DNA from: Betaproteobacteria bacterium
GTDB lineage: Bacteria; Pseudomonadota; Gammaproteobacteria; Burkholderiales; Rhodocyclaceae
Direction: 5' to 3'
Length of the DNA: 64,000 nt
Assembly: GCA_028065725.1 (NCBI GenBank)
Contig: JAPTVL010000387.1
Location: 1-64,000 of the forward strand
Of the stretch, positions 49,721 through 59,345 are shown piece after piece. Position numbers and translations under genes: made by a program. The number at the start of each line of letters is the position of its first letter. The first letter of the stretch is position 1. Under the pieces are notes generated by a model. It had not been told where the DNA came from. It worked only from the letters and a program-made list of their open reading frames with translations, and did not search any database.

Positions 49721-50133
49721 CAGGACTTCTGCACTTCGGCAGCGGCCGGCGCAGCGTCGGCGCTGGGCACAGCCTCGGAAGTCGGCGCTGGCGCGCTCTG
49801 CGTGCCGGGGATTCCGCTTTGCGGGCCGGCAACGGCGGTATCAGTCGCCAGCGGCGCGATCGCAGTGTTCACCGAGGATTCGACCTCGCGCATCTCATGC
49901 GTCACCGAGGCTTCGAGGCCTTTCACCTGATCGGTCATCTCCTGCTGCATCTTTTTCAGCTCGTCGAGCTGCATTTCGCGATTGATGTCGGATTTCACGT
50001 CGCTGACATAGCGCTGCAAGCGGCCGAGCAACAGTCCCGCGGTACGCGCCACCTTGGGCAGGCGCTCCGGGCCGATGACGACCAGCGCCACCATGGCAAT
50101 GATCATCAACTCGGTAAGGCTGACGTCGAACAT
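49720..50133 (-). CDS. tatB: Twin-arginine translocase subunit TatB
   Basis: 137 residues: N-terminal [23 protein letters not shown] with the hinge GPERLP, an amphipathic helix, and a long Ala/Pro-rich tail. It partners TatC in substrate recognition. 84 nt separate it from tatA. Confidence 0.95.
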   Translation of the reverse strand: MFDVSLTELMIIAMVALVVIGPERLPKVARTAGLLLGRLQRYVSDVKSDINREMQLDELKKMQQEMTDQVKGLEASVTHEMREVESSVNTAIAPLATDTAVAGPQSGIPGTQSAPAPTSEAVPSADAAPAAAEVQKS

Positions 50134-50217
50134 GGGTGTGCTGGAATTCCCGGGATGTTAGACAGGCCGGCGACCGTTGGCTACGCGAGCAACCGGCAGA
50201 CGACGCAACCGAACAGA

Positions 50218-50448
50218 TCAGGTCTTGGTCTGCTCCCGCCGCGACTCGACGTCGATCGTTTGGCCGGAAACCTGCTGTGGCTCGGCCTTGTCGGCGGGTT
50301 TGTCAGCCGAGGCCTCCTTCATGCCGTCCTTGAAGCCCTTCACCGCACCACCGAGGTCGGACCCCATGTTGCGCAGCTTCTTGGTGCCGAACACCAGCAT
50401 GACGATGACCAGGACGATCAGCCAGTGCCAGATACTGAATGAACCCAT
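50218..50448 (-). CDS. tatA: Twin-arginine translocase subunit TatA
   Basis: 76 residues: [22 protein letters not shown] helix, the [21 protein letters not shown] hinge and amphipathic helix, then a charged tail. It forms the size-adjustable pore of the Tat system. Confidence 0.96.
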   Translation of the reverse strand: MGSFSIWHWLIVLVIVMLVFGTKKLRNMGSDLGGAVKGFKDGMKEASADKPADKAEPQQVSGQTIDVESRREQTKT

Positions 50449-50477
50449 TATGATTTCTCCTCGCGCTCAGTGAATTC

Positions 50478-50834
50478 TCAAGGCGCTTTGCGCTTCAGCA
50501 TGGACCCCAGGGGCTCGGGGCCGCCCAGAATATGAACGTGGAGATGATACACCTCCTGATGGCCGATCCGCCCGGTGTTGATGATGGTGCGGAAGCCCTC
50601 GTTGAGCCCCTGGCTCCTGGCCAGCTCGTTGGCCTTGGCCAGAATGCGGCCGAGCACCATCTGATGGCTCATGTCGGCCTCCATCAACGAGGCGATGTGC
50701 AGCTTGGGCACGATCATGAAATGCACCGGCGCAATCGGGTTGATGTCGTGGAAGGCGAAGATTTCCTCGTCTTCGTAGATCTTTTTCGCTGGAATCTCGC
50801 CGCGCGCGATCCTGCAGAAAATGCAATCGCTCAT
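50478..50834 (-). CDS. hinT: HIT-family nucleotide hydrolase (HinT)
   Basis: 118 residues from the ATG at 50834. CIFCRIARGEIPAKKIYED start, and the histidine triad YHLHVHILGG near 98. It hydrolyses AMP-lysine and related phosphoramidates. Its start overlaps the hisE stop by 1 nt (TAATG), the usual neighbour in betaproteobacteria. Confidence 0.95.
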   Translation of the reverse strand: MSDCIFCRIARGEIPAKKIYEDEEIFAFHDINPIAPVHFMIVPKLHIASLMEADMSHQMVLGRILAKANELARSQGLNEGFRTIINTGRIGHQEVYHLHVHILGGPEPLGSMLKRKAP

Positions 50835-51160
50835 TATTCGGGGCTCCGGCTGTTTTTTTCGTCGATGCCCGATATCCCCTCGCGCCGGCGAAACTCGACC
50901 ATCACGTCGTCGACGCCGATGCCGAACTGGGTCAGCAGGATCATGCTGTGGAACCAGAGGTCGGTGACCTCGCGCACCAGGTGCAGGCGATCGCCGTCCT
51001 TGGCCGCCATGATAACCTCGGCCGCTTCCTCGGCCACCTTCTTGCAGATCGCGTCGGTACCCTTGGCATACAGGCTGGCGACATAGGAGGTATCGGGCGC
51101 CGCACCCTTGCGTTCCAGCAGCGTGGCCTGGACGCGGTGCATCACTTCGAGATTTATCAC
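50834..51160 (-). CDS. hisE: Phosphoribosyl-ATP pyrophosphatase
   Basis: 108 residues, all-alpha MazG-like fold with [14 protein letters not shown] and the ELxDLxxH-like metal site [13 protein letters not shown]. Second step of histidine synthesis. It is separate from HisI (fused in enterobacteria) and overlaps hisI by 4 nt. Confidence 0.95.
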   Translation of the reverse strand: MINLEVMHRVQATLLERKGAAPDTSYVASLYAKGTDAICKKVAEEAAEVIMAAKDGDRLHLVREVTDLWFHSMILLTQFGIGVDDVMVEFRRREGISGIDEKNSRSPE

Positions 51161-51555
51161 TTGTATATCTCCTTCGGGTCCTTGAGGACGGGCTCGACAT
51201 CCTGCCAGCCCGAGGTTTCAAGCCGGTTGAAAAAACAGCTGCGCCGACCGGTGTGACAGGCAATGCCGCCAATCTGCTCGATCTTCAACAACACCACATC
51301 CTTGTCGCAATCGACGCGCAATTCCAGCACCTTCTGGGTGTGGCCCGACTCTTCGCCCTTGCGCCACAGCCGGCCGCGCGAGCGCGACCAATAGACGGCA
51401 CAGCCGGTCGCGGCCGTCAGCGCCAGCGATTCGCGATTCATCCAGGCGAACATCAGCACCTCGCCGGTCACCGCATCCTGGGCGATTGCGGGCACCAGGC
51501 CCTGCTCGTCCCAGAGTAGGTCGTCCAGCCATTGGTTGCCGGAGGGCCGCTTCAC
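51157..51555 (-). CDS. hisI: Phosphoribosyl-AMP cyclohydrolase
   Basis: 132 residues. Zinc/magnesium ligands in [12 protein letters not shown] and the late [10 protein letters not shown] motif; MNRESLALT and [18 protein letters not shown] are family signatures. Third step of histidine synthesis. It overlaps hisF by 4 nt. Confidence 0.96.
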   Translation of the reverse strand: MKRPSGNQWLDDLLWDEQGLVPAIAQDAVTGEVLMFAWMNRESLALTAATGCAVYWSRSRGRLWRKGEESGHTQKVLELRVDCDKDVVLLKIEQIGGIACHTGRRSCFFNRLETSGWQDVEPVLKDPKEIYK

Positions 51556-52310
51556 AGCCTGACCTCGATGCCGCGACTACGCATGTATTCCTTGGCCTGG
51601 CGCACCGTGTACTCGCCGTAGTGAAAAATGCTCGCCGCCAGCACGGCATCCGCACGACCTTCGGTGACACCGTCGGCCAGATGCTGCAGCGTACCGACGC
51701 CACCGCTGGCGATCACCGGAATGCCCACCGCGTCGGCGACGGCGCGCGTTAACGCCAGGTCGAAGCCGGCCTTGGTGCCGTCGCGATCCATGCTGGTCAG
51801 CAGGATCTCGCCGGCGCCGAGATTCTCCACCCGGCGTGCCCACTCGATGGCATCGAGCCCGGTGTTCTTGCGCCCGCCGTGGGTGAACACGTCCCAGCGC
51901 CCCGGCGTCGTCTGCTTGGCATCGATAGCCACCACGATGCACTGCGCGCCGACCCTGGCCGAAGCGTCGGCCACCAGTTGCGGGTTAGTCACGGCCGCCG
52001 TATTCATGCTGACCTTGTCGGCACCGGCATTCAACAGTCGGCGCACGTCCTCGACCTGGCGCACGCCGCCGCCCACGGTCAGGGGAATGAAAACCTGCGA
52101 AGCGACGGCCTCGATGATGTGCAGGATGATGTCGCGGTCGTCGGAACTGGCCGTGATGTCGAGAAAGGTGATTTCATCGGCCCCCTGCTCGTCGTAGCGA
52201 CGCGCAATCTCGACCGGATCGCCGGCATCGCGCAATTCGACGAAGTTGACGCCCTTGACCACACGGCCGGCGTTGACGTCGAGACAGGGAATGATGCGTT
52301 TGGCGAGCAT
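51552..52310 (-). CDS. hisF: Imidazole glycerol phosphate synthase cyclase subunit
   Basis: 252 residues, TIM barrel. [19 protein letters not shown] at the start with the first catalytic Asp (about 11), DITASSD, and [15 protein letters not shown] carrying the second catalytic Asp (about 130). It pairs with HisH to make IGP and AICAR. It starts 3 nt after hisA. Confidence 0.97.
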   Translation of the reverse strand: MLAKRIIPCLDVNAGRVVKGVNFVELRDAGDPVEIARRYDEQGADEITFLDITASSDDRDIILHIIEAVASQVFIPLTVGGGVRQVEDVRRLLNAGADKVSMNTAAVTNPQLVADASARVGAQCIVVAIDAKQTTPGRWDVFTHGGRKNTGLDAIEWARRVENLGAGEILLTSMDRDGTKAGFDLALTRAVADAVGIPVIASGGVGTLQHLADGVTEGRADAVLAASIFHYGEYTVRQAKEYMRSRGIEVRL

Positions 52311-52313
52311 GGC

Positions 52314-53057
52314 TCAAAGCTTCGAGAGCTTGTCCGCCTCGGCCTGGGCCTTCTTGAAATCGAGCGCCCCTTCGTAGATCGCACGGCCGGTGATGGCACC
52401 CGAGATGCCCTCGCCCTGCACTGCGCAGAGCGCCTTGACATCCTTCATGCTGGCGATGCCGCCGCTGGCGATCACCGGGATGCGCAGCGCCTGCGCCAGC
52501 TTCACCGTGGCCTCGATGTTGACCCCGGAGAGCATGCCGTCGCGCCCGATGTCGGTGTAGATCACGGCCTCGACGCCATAGTCCTCGAACTTTTTCGCCA
52601 GATCGACCACGTCGTGGCCGGTCATCTTCGACCAGCCGTCGACCGCCACCTTGCCGTCCCTGGCATCGAGGCCGACGATGATGTGGCCGGGAAACGCACC
52701 GCAGGCATCGTGCAGAAAGCCCGGGTTCTTCACTGCGGCGGTGCCGATGATGACGTAGGTGAGGCCATCGTCGAGACAACGCTCGATGGTATCGAGGTCG
52801 CGAATGCCGCCGCCCAGTTGCACGGGAATTTCTTCGCCGACTTCCTTGAGAATGGCCTTGATCGCAGCTTCATTCTTCGGCTTGCCGGCAAAGGCGCCAT
52901 TCAGGTCGACCAGATGCAGGCGGCGCGCGCCCTGGTCTATCCAGTGCCGGGCCATGGCCGCCGGATCTTCGGAAAACACCGTGGCATCGTCCATTGCGCC
53001 CTGTTTCAAGCGGACGCAGTGACCATCCTTGAGATCAATCGCGGGTATCAGCAGCAT
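52314..53057 (-). CDS. hisA: ProFAR isomerase
   Basis: 247 residues, TIM barrel homologous to His[21 protein letters not shown] with catalytic Asp 8, VDLNGAF, and [12 protein letters not shown] with the second catalytic Asp near 130. Fourth step of the pathway. 39 nt lie between hisH and hisA. Confidence 0.97.
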   Translation of the reverse strand: MLLIPAIDLKDGHCVRLKQGAMDDATVFSEDPAAMARHWIDQGARRLHLVDLNGAFAGKPKNEAAIKAILKEVGEEIPVQLGGGIRDLDTIERCLDDGLTYVIIGTAAVKNPGFLHDACGAFPGHIIVGLDARDGKVAVDGWSKMTGHDVVDLAKKFEDYGVEAVIYTDIGRDGMLSGVNIEATVKLAQALRIPVIASGGIASMKDVKALCAVQGEGISGAITGRAIYEGALDFKKAQAEADKLSKL

Positions 53058-53096
53058 AGGGAGATGTGGAGATATGAAAGAACCGGAGACCGTGGA

Positions 53097-53735
53097 TCAG
53101 GGATTCCAGCGCATGAAATTGCCGAGCAGTCGCAGCCCGGCCTGAGCACTTTTTTCCGGGTGGAATTGAACAGCGAAGATGTTAGCGTGGGCAATTGCGC
53201 TGGTAAAGGGGATGCCGTAGTGGGTCGAGCCGGCAATCACCTCGGGGGTCTGCGGCTCGACGTAATAGCTATGCACGAAATAGAAGCGTGCGTTGTCCTC
53301 GATGCCGTCCCACAGTGCGTGGGTCTCGGCCTGCTGGACCTGGTTCCAGCCCATGTGCGGCACCTTGAGCCGCGTGCCGTCGGGCGCCACCATGGCGGCA
53401 TCGGGAAAGCGCGGCACGCGGCCGGGCAGGATTTCGAGGCCCATCACGTCGCCTTCTTCGGCATGGCCGAACAGCATCTGCAGGCCGACGCAAATGCCGA
53501 GAAAGGGCTTTTCCGCGGCGGCGCGAATCACCGATTCGCGCAAGCCGCGTGCGGCGAGCTCGCGCATGCAGTCCGGCATCGCGCCCTGGCCGGGTACGAC
53601 GACGCGGTCCGCCGCGGCGATCTCGACAGCATTGGAGCTGACGCGGACATTCGCCTCGGGAGTCACGTGCTCGATGGCCTTGGCCACGGAGCGCAGGTTG
53701 CCCATGCCGTAATCGACTACCACTACCGTGCTCAT
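53097..53735 (-). CDS. hisH: Imidazole glycerol phosphate synthase glutamine amidotransferase subunit
   Basis: 212 residues from the ATG at 53735 (MSTVVVVDYGMGNLRS). Class I GATase triad: Cys in FLGICVGLQMLF (about 82), His in AVQFHPEKS (about 193) and Glu beside it. It supplies ammonia to HisF. 7 nt after hisB. Confidence 0.97.
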   Translation of the reverse strand: MSTVVVVDYGMGNLRSVAKAIEHVTPEANVRVSSNAVEIAAADRVVVPGQGAMPDCMRELAARGLRESVIRAAAEKPFLGICVGLQMLFGHAEEGDVMGLEILPGRVPRFPDAAMVAPDGTRLKVPHMGWNQVQQAETHALWDGIEDNARFYFVHSYYVEPQTPEVIAGSTHYGIPFTSAIAHANIFAVQFHPEKSAQAGLRLLGNFMRWNP

Positions 53736-53742
53736 GGAAGAA

Positions 53743-54330
53743 TCAGAGCGAACCTTTGGTCGAAGGAATGGCGCCGGCGGCACGCGGGTCGACTTCCACC
53801 GCCATGCGCAAGGCGCGGGCAAAGGCCTTGAACACGGTCTCGGCCTGGTGGTGGGAGTTGTCGCCGCGCAGGGCGTCGATGTGCAGCGTCATCCCGGCAT
53901 GATTCACCAGGCCCTGGAAGAACTCGCGCACCAGATCGACATCGAATTCGCCGATCATGGCCCGCGTGAAGGGCACGTTGAAGACCAGGCCCGGGCGCCC
54001 CGAAAGGTCAACCACCACGCGCGACAAGGCCTCGTCGAGCGGCACATAGGCATGGCCGTAACGGCGCAGACCCTTCTTGTCGCCCCAGGCCTTGGCCAGA
54101 GCCTGACCGATGGTGATGCCGACATCCTCGATGGTGTGATGCGCGTCGATGTGCAGATCGCCCTGCGCCTCGACCGTCAGGTCGATCATGCCGTGGCGCG
54201 CGATCTGGTCCAGCATGTGGTCGAAGAAACCGATGCCGGTGGCGAGTCTGGAGACGCCGGCGCCGTCGAGATCGAGGACGACGCGGATTTTTGTTTCCAG
54301 GGTATTGCGCGATATTTCGGCTTGCCGCAT
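53743..54330 (-). CDS. hisB: Imidazoleglycerol-phosphate dehydratase
   Basis: 195 residues from the ATG at 54330 ([20 protein letters not shown]), the monofunctional form. Manganese-binding His motifs [27 protein letters not shown] and [12 protein letters not shown]. It heads the hisBHAFIE run; because hisC upstream is inverted here it must have its own promoter. The only -10-like match I see is TATCAT at 54365-54370, with no good -35. Confidence 0.97.
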   Translation of the reverse strand: MRQAEISRNTLETKIRVVLDLDGAGVSRLATGIGFFDHMLDQIARHGMIDLTVEAQGDLHIDAHHTIEDVGITIGQALAKAWGDKKGLRRYGHAYVPLDEALSRVVVDLSGRPGLVFNVPFTRAMIGEFDVDLVREFFQGLVNHAGMTLHIDALRGDNSHHQAETVFKAFARALRMAVEVDPRAAGAIPSTKGSL

Positions 54331-54443
54331 GGCGGTGATGATCAGGCAAAGGGTCGAGGCCTGCATGATACCATCGGCCTAGCCGGCTGCACGCCGCAGC
54401 TGAACCTCGATCACCACCACCCAACCTGCCATCCCGCCTAGCC

Positions 54444-55523
54444 ATGAGCCGCTTCTGGAGCGATGTCGTCAAGGGGCTCAAGCCCTACGTGCCGGGCGAG
54501 CAACCCAAGCTCGCCAACCTGGTGAAACTCAACACCAACGAGAACCCGTACGGCCCCTCGCCGCGCGTACTCGAGGCGATCCGCGCCGCCACCGGGGAAT
54601 CGCTGAAGCTCTATCCCGATCCGAACGCGGAGCAGCTCAAGCTCGCCATCGCCAGGTATCACGCCGTCGATTCAAGCAATGTCTTCGTCGGCAACGGTTC
54701 GGACGAAGTCCTGGCCCATGCCTTTCTCGCCCTGCTGAAGCAGGCGCGGCCGATCCTGTTTCCCGATATCAGTTACAGCTTTTATCCGGTGTATTGCGGG
54801 CTGTACCAGGTGGACTTCGAAACCATCCCGCTGGCCGGCGATTTTTCGATCCGTGTCGACGACTACGCCAGGCCCCATGGTGAAAAATGCGGCGGCATCA
54901 TTTTCCCCAATCCGAATGCGCCGACCGGCTGCCTGGTGCCGCTGGCTGAAATCGAACGCCTGTTGCAATCGAACCGGGATTCGGTGGTGGTGATCGACGA
55001 AGCCTATGTCGATTTCGGCGGCGAAAGCGCGATTCCGCTGACCGTCAGCTATCCGAACCTTCTTGTGGTGCAAACCCTGTCCAAGTCGCGCTCGCTGGCC
55101 GGATTGCGGGTCGGCTTCGCCATCGGTCACGCCGACCTGATCGAGGCGCTGGAGCGGGTCAAGAACAGTTTCAACTCCTATCCGCTGGACCGCCTGGCGA
55201 TCGCCGGCGCCGTGGCAGCCTTTGAAGACCGCGAGTATTTCGACAAGACCAGCCAGGCCGTGATCGCGACGCGCGAGAAACTGATCGGCGACTTGAAAGC
55301 ATTGGGTTTCGAAGTGCTGCCGTCAAAGGCCAACTTCATCTTCGCCCGCCATCCGCAACACGATGCCGAAAAGTCGGCGCTGGCGCTACGGCAACGCAGC
55401 ATCATCGTGCGCCACTTCAAGCAGCCGCGCATCGAGCAGTTCCTGCGGATTACCGTGGGCACCGACGAGCAGTGCGCGGCGCTGGTCGAGGCGCTGCGGG
55501 AGATACTGGAAAACGAAGCGTAG
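54444..55523 (+). CDS. hisC: Histidinol-phosphate aminotransferase (inverted relative to the his cluster)
   Basis: 359 residues, PLP fold-type [27 protein letters not shown], the [11 protein letters not shown]sp/Tyr cofactor contacts, PLP-Lys in [15 protein letters not shown] (about 215) and the substrate Arg in FLRITVGT. All other his genes nearby are on the minus strand; hisC alone is reversed between hisB and hisD. A GCC-TAG precedes the ATG by 2 nt, and three consecutive CAC codons lie 24-32 nt upstream, without a plausible leader-peptide start. Confidence 0.96.
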   Translation: MSRFWSDVVKGLKPYVPGEQPKLANLVKLNTNENPYGPSPRVLEAIRAATGESLKLYPDPNAEQLKLAIARYHAVDSSNVFVGNGSDEVLAHAFLALLKQARPILFPDISYSFYPVYCGLYQVDFETIPLAGDFSIRVDDYARPHGEKCGGIIFPNPNAPTGCLVPLAEIERLLQSNRDSVVVIDEAYVDFGGESAIPLTVSYPNLLVVQTLSKSRSLAGLRVGFAIGHADLIEALERVKNSFNSYPLDRLAIAGAVAAFEDREYFDKTSQAVIATREKLIGDLKALGFEVLPSKANFIFARHPQHDAEKSALALRQRSIIVRHFKQPRIEQFLRITVGTDEQCAALVEALREILENEA

Positions 55524-55545
55524 CGGAGTTTCAGTGAAGTCTAAT

Positions 55546-55561
55546 GCCCGCGTCAGCGGGC
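55546..55561 (+). repeat. Short hairpin after hisC
   Basis: GCCCGC-GTCA-GCGGGC, 6-bp GC-only stem with a 4-nt loop, 23 nt after the hisC stop. No T-run follows, so it is a weak terminator at best. Confidence 0.4.
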
Positions 55562-55652
55562 GGTTCGCTGGAACTAAAATGGATGAACATGAAGAGTCGT
55601 CGGTCAGCCACTGAATTTCCGGTCCTTAATTTCAATATTTCTCGGTCATGTC

Positions 55653-57329
55653 ATGAACCTTCCCGAACCCCAATCCGTCACGTTTCCGTCGCTCTTCGAT
55701 CAGATCCGCAACGGCGCGATCAAGATTCCCCAGTTTCAACGAGATTTCGTTTGGACCAAGGCCATGAGCGCCCGGTTGTTGGACAGCGTCATCAAGGGCT
55801 ACCCCATTGGCACCTTCATACTCTGGAGCACCCAGGAGCGGTTGCGGTCTATCCGAAACCTGGGGGGCATCGACCTTCCGGACACGCCACCCGGCAATGC
55901 GGTGAAGTATGTACTTGATGGCCAGCAGCGGCTGACAAGCCTATTCGTCACACTCAATGGACTCAAGATCTACCGTGACGAGCACGACGACGACTATTCG
56001 CTGATGTGGCTGGATCTGGAGGCCACCGAGGAGGAGGACTTAGTGCTGCTGGATGTCCGCGAAAAGCCGGAGGAGAGTTTCATCCAGCTTCAAGATCTGC
56101 TTCATGGTGAGTTCGATTACCTTGCATCTTTTCCGAAAGCGGCCCAGCAGAGGATAAAGCTATACAAGAATCGGATCGAGAGCTACCAGTTCTCCGCCGT
56201 GCAGATCACTGATGCACCGATCGACGTGGCAACCGAGATCTTCACCCGTCTCAACGTGGGAGGTAAGCCACTAACACCTTTTGAGATAATGGTGGCGAAG
56301 ACTTATGATCCTGTGGTGGGATTCGATCTTGCTGAGCGGTTCCAAGTGCTGATCGAAGAGTTGCAGGAAATTGAGTACGAAACTATTCCCGAATCCAACC
56401 TGCTCCAAGCCGTTGCGATTTTCATCGGTAAGGATGCCCGGAAGAAGACGATCCTCCGGCTCGAAAAAAATCAGGTCATCGCGACTTGGCCGCTGGTAGT
56501 GGACGGGGTGAAGCACGCCATTGATTACTTCCGGAGTGCTTATGGAATACCGGCATCGCGCTTGCTTCCCTATCCGGCATTGATAATCCCGTTTGCCTAT
56601 TTCTTCTATCACCACAAAAAGAACCCCTCCGGCAACCGTGCAAAATATCTGGAAGACTTCTTCTGGCGAATTTCGCTTTCCGGGCGCTACTCCCAAGGCT
56701 TGGAGGGACGTGTGGTGCAGGATATAGCCCGGATCGACCAGATTCTTGATAACAAGAAGCCTTCTTATGACTGGGCGGTAGATGTTTCTCCGGGATTCAT
56801 CGAAGAGAATGGCTACTTCTCAACGGGACGTTCCTTCATCAAGGCCATACTATGCTTGATGGCCAAGAAGGGGCCGCGCTCCTTCGACAACAACGTGCTC
56901 GTGCGCCTCGATAATGACTGGCTGAAACAGGCAAATAGTAAGAACTACCATCACTTCTTCCCAAAATCTCTGCTCAAGAAAAGGGGGATTGATGACCGGC
57001 GAAGCAACCACATCGCCAACATCACGCTTGTGGACGATTACCTGAACAAACGGGTAATCATGGCTCAAGCACCGGGAACATACATTCGAAAGTTCGCCAA
57101 AGAAAACGAACATCTGGAACGTACGCTCGCCACGCATCTGATCGGTAAGCCGGAACAGTTCGGCATCTGGGAGAACGATTACGACAAATTCTTCACTAAG
57201 CGCTGCCAGAAGTTGAGTAAGGACCTCCAGAAACTCATTCTCCCGAATCAGGTGGATGACGATCTTTCAGCAGATTCCGCTGTGGATACGACCGGCGGAT
57301 CGAGTGGTTGGGGCGACGAAGACAGCTAG
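55653..57329 (+). CDS. DUF262/HNH-type (GmrSD-like) putative defence nuclease
   Basis: 558 residues. The N-terminal DUF262 domain (about 10-260) has the family motifs IPQFQRDFVW, GYPIGTFILW, VLDGQQRLTSL and EIFTRLNVGGKPLTPFE. In relatives it is a ParB-like NTPase. The C-terminal region (about 420-500) has YHHFFPKSLLKKRG followed by NHIANITLVDDYLNKR, an HNH/DUF1524-like nuclease signature. Such single-chain proteins include GmrSD and BrxU type IV restriction enzymes that attack modified phage DNA; defence here is inference. The gene looks visibly less GC-rich than its neighbours, with codons such as ATA, AAA and TTA used freely, suggesting recent transfer. It sits in the break of the his cluster. 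Confidence 0.82.
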   Translation: MNLPEPQSVTFPSLFDQIRNGAIKIPQFQRDFVWTKAMSARLLDSVIKGYPIGTFILWSTQERLRSIRNLGGIDLPDTPPGNAVKYVLDGQQRLTSLFVTLNGLKIYRDEHDDDYSLMWLDLEATEEEDLVLLDVREKPEESFIQLQDLLHGEFDYLASFPKAAQQRIKLYKNRIESYQFSAVQITDAPIDVATEIFTRLNVGGKPLTPFEIMVAKTYDPVVGFDLAERFQVLIEELQEIEYETIPESNLLQAVAIFIGKDARKKTILRLEKNQVIATWPLVVDGVKHAIDYFRSAYGIPASRLLPYPALIIPFAYFFYHHKKNPSGNRAKYLEDFFWRISLSGRYSQGLEGRVVQDIARIDQILDNKKPSYDWAVDVSPGFIEENGYFSTGRSFIKAILCLMAKKGPRSFDNNVLVRLDNDWLKQANSKNYHHFFPKSLLKKRGIDDRRSNHIANITLVDDYLNKRVIMAQAPGTYIRKFAKENEHLERTLATHLIGKPEQFGIWENDYDKFFTKRCQKLSKDLQKLILPNQVDDDLSADSAVDTTGGSSGWGDEDS

Positions 57330-57331
57330 CC

Positions 57332-57892
57332 TCACTCCGCCCAAAGTGCATCCAGCGGAAAGCTGGTGGCATCGAAGGGTGGCTGCGAGACGGCAGCCGC
57401 ATTTTCCAGTACCGTCAGTAGCAGCCACTGGCCCGAGTGGTTCTCGAAAACTTCCAGTGTGCGCAGGTCGGGATCGACCAGCCATGCATGCTTGACGCCG
57501 TGGCGGGCGTAGATGGGCAGCTTTTCGGCGCGATCGACCTTGGCGGTCGACGGCGAAAGGATTTCACAAACCCAGTCGGGCGGCAGCTCAAACCAAGCGG
57601 TCTCGGGTAACCGGGGCATGCGCTCGCGGCGCCAGCCGGCGAGGTCGGGAACGAGGATGTCGCCATCCAGATGCAGTTCGGGCTCGTCGAGTATCCACCA
57701 GCCGCCGGGGCCGTCGCGACCGCGATCATATGGACTGCCAATTTCGATGCCGAGCGAAGAATAGGCGCGTGCATGCCTGGGCGCTGGCCTTGGATGGGTT
57801 ATCAGCCGGCCATTGACAATTTCGCCCACCAGATTATCCGGCAGGTCGAAGAGGTCTTCGTAGGTGGCGGGCTTTAAGGCAGGCAGTCCCAT
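57332..57892 (-). CDS. Uma2-family (DUF820) PD-(D/E)xK nuclease-like protein
   Basis: 186 residues. Restriction-endonuclease fold: Asp in LVPDLAGW, Glu in DWVCEILSPST and the Lys/Tyr helix KLPIYARHGVKHAWLVDP, the Uma2 hallmark. Cellular role unknown; the family is often scattered near mobile or defence genes. It converges with the DUF262 gene with 2 nt between the stop codons and lies 42 nt below hisD on the same strand. Confidence 0.85.
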   Translation of the reverse strand: MGLPALKPATYEDLFDLPDNLVGEIVNGRLITHPRPAPRHARAYSSLGIEIGSPYDRGRDGPGGWWILDEPELHLDGDILVPDLAGWRRERMPRLPETAWFELPPDWVCEILSPSTAKVDRAEKLPIYARHGVKHAWLVDPDLRTLEVFENHSGQWLLLTVLENAAAVSQPPFDATSFPLDALWAE

Positions 57893-57934
57893 GGCGGATT
57901 TCCGAGTGGCGACGCTTCCTAAGGTATCACAGCC

Positions 57935-59230
57935 TCAGAGTTTGATCCGCAGCTCCGCTGCGCGGGCATGAGCCGTCAGCCCTTCGCCATGCGCCAGCGT
58001 CGCCGCTATCGGCCCCAGGGTTTGCGCGCCGGCCTGCGATATCTCGATCAGACTTGAACGCTTCTGGAAATCATAGACCCCGAGCGGCGAGGAAAAGCGC
58101 GCACTGCGCGAGGTGGGCAGGACGTGGTTGGGACCAGCGCAGTAGTCGCCGAGCGACTCCGACGCATAGTGACCGACGAAGATCGCACCGGCATGGCGGA
58201 TCTTTTCCACCAGTGCCGAAGGATCGCTGACCGCCAGTTCCAGGTGTTCCGGCGCGATCCGGTTGGCCAGAACGCAAGCTTCGTCGAGGTCGGCCACCTG
58301 GATCAGGGCGCCGCGCCCCTTGAGCGAAGCGGCGATCACTTCGCGGCGCGGCATGGTCGGCAGCAGCTTCTCGATGCTGGCGGCGACCCGCGCGATGAAG
58401 CCGGCATCGGGACTCAGTAGTATCGATTGCGCCAGTTCGTCGTGCTCGGCCTGGGCGAACAGGTCGATCGCAACCCAGTCGGGATTGGCCGCGGCATCGG
58501 CAATGATCAGCACTTCCGACGGCCCCGCCACCATGTCGATGCCGACGGTGCCGAAGACGCGACGCTTGGCCGCGGCGACGTAGGCGTTGCCGGGACCGAC
58601 GATCTTGTCCACTTGCGGAATGGTTTGCGTGCCATAGGCCAGCGCGGCCACGGCCTGGGCGCCGCCGATGGTGAATACGCGATCGACGCCGGCGAGGCAG
58701 GCAGCCGCCAGCACCAGCGCATTCTTCTCGCCGCGCGGCGTCGGTACCACCATGATCAGCTCATTGACGCCCGCCACCTTGGCCGGCAGCGCATTCATCA
58801 GCACCGAGCTCGGGTAGGCCGCCTTGCCGCCGGGAACGTACAAGCCAACGCGATCGAGCGGCGTGATCTTCTGCCCGAGTCTTGTGCCGTCGGCCTCTGT
58901 GAAACTCCATGAGTCGAGCCGCTGCCGTTCGTGATACGCGCTTACGCGCCGGGCCGCCGCCTCCAGCGCCGCGCGCTGCGCCGACGGCAAGCGATCGAGC
59001 GCCTGGCGCAACTGGCTGCGCGGCAGTTCGAGTTCGGCCATGGTGGCGACATCGAGCTGGTCGAAGCGGCGCGTGTACTCGAGCACCGCCGCATCGCCTT
59101 CGCTGCGCACGCGCTTGAGAATTTCGGCGACGGTTCGCTCGATCGCATCGTCGGTCGAGTGGTCGAAATGCAGCAGTTCGTCGAGCGTCGCGGCAAAGCC
59201 GGAGTCGGCGCTGGTGAGACGGTGGATCAT
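57935..59230 (-). CDS. hisD: Histidinol dehydrogenase
   Basis: 431 residues from the ATG at 59230 ([12 protein letters not shown]). It oxidises histidinol to histidine with NAD and zinc. [15 protein letters not shown], the zinc and catalytic region [17 protein letters not shown] with Glu/His and [16 protein letters not shown] are present, and the C-terminal PEHLELAV and GPNHVLPT segments complete the active site. It is followed on its strand by the Uma2 gene instead of the expected hisC. Confidence 0.96.
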   Translation of the reverse strand: MIHRLTSADSGFAATLDELLHFDHSTDDAIERTVAEILKRVRSEGDAAVLEYTRRFDQLDVATMAELELPRSQLRQALDRLPSAQRAALEAAARRVSAYHERQRLDSWSFTEADGTRLGQKITPLDRVGLYVPGGKAAYPSSVLMNALPAKVAGVNELIMVVPTPRGEKNALVLAAACLAGVDRVFTIGGAQAVAALAYGTQTIPQVDKIVGPGNAYVAAAKRRVFGTVGIDMVAGPSEVLIIADAAANPDWVAIDLFAQAEHDELAQSILLSPDAGFIARVAASIEKLLPTMPRREVIAASLKGRGALIQVADLDEACVLANRIAPEHLELAVSDPSALVEKIRHAGAIFVGHYASESLGDYCAGPNHVLPTSRSARFSSPLGVYDFQKRSSLIEISQAGAQTLGPIAATLAHGEGLTAHARAAELRIKL

Positions 59231-59290
59231 CGCGCCTCCGCCGGGCCGCCCCAAGGAGGGGCCGTGTTGTCCGTCCGGAGCAAGCAGGGC

Positions 59291-59345
59291 TTGCGAACCG
59301 TAGTCACTCCCTTCCTCGGGAAGGGGGTCGGGGGGAAGGCTCTCA
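59291..59345 (-). repeat. GC-rich stop-codon-linked hairpin repeat, copy B
   Basis: It starts at the hisG stop codon (minus strand TGAGAGCCTTCCCCCCGACC) and holds a 7-bp perfect stem CCCTTCC/GGAAGGG with loop TCG at 59309-59325. It fills most of the hisG-hisD gap and resembles copy A between livG and livF. Confidence 0.65.

Noticed and set aside
54361..54441. Possible his leader peptide: three consecutive CAC codons and one CAT before a TAG, just upstream of hisC
   Set aside because: No ATG, GTG or TTG opens the frame nearby, and only 2 nt separate the stop from the hisC ATG, leaving no room for an attenuator hairpin.
55546..55561. Hairpin after hisC as an integron attC-like or rho-independent terminator
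   Set aside because: No conserved core sites, no integrase gene and no T-run.
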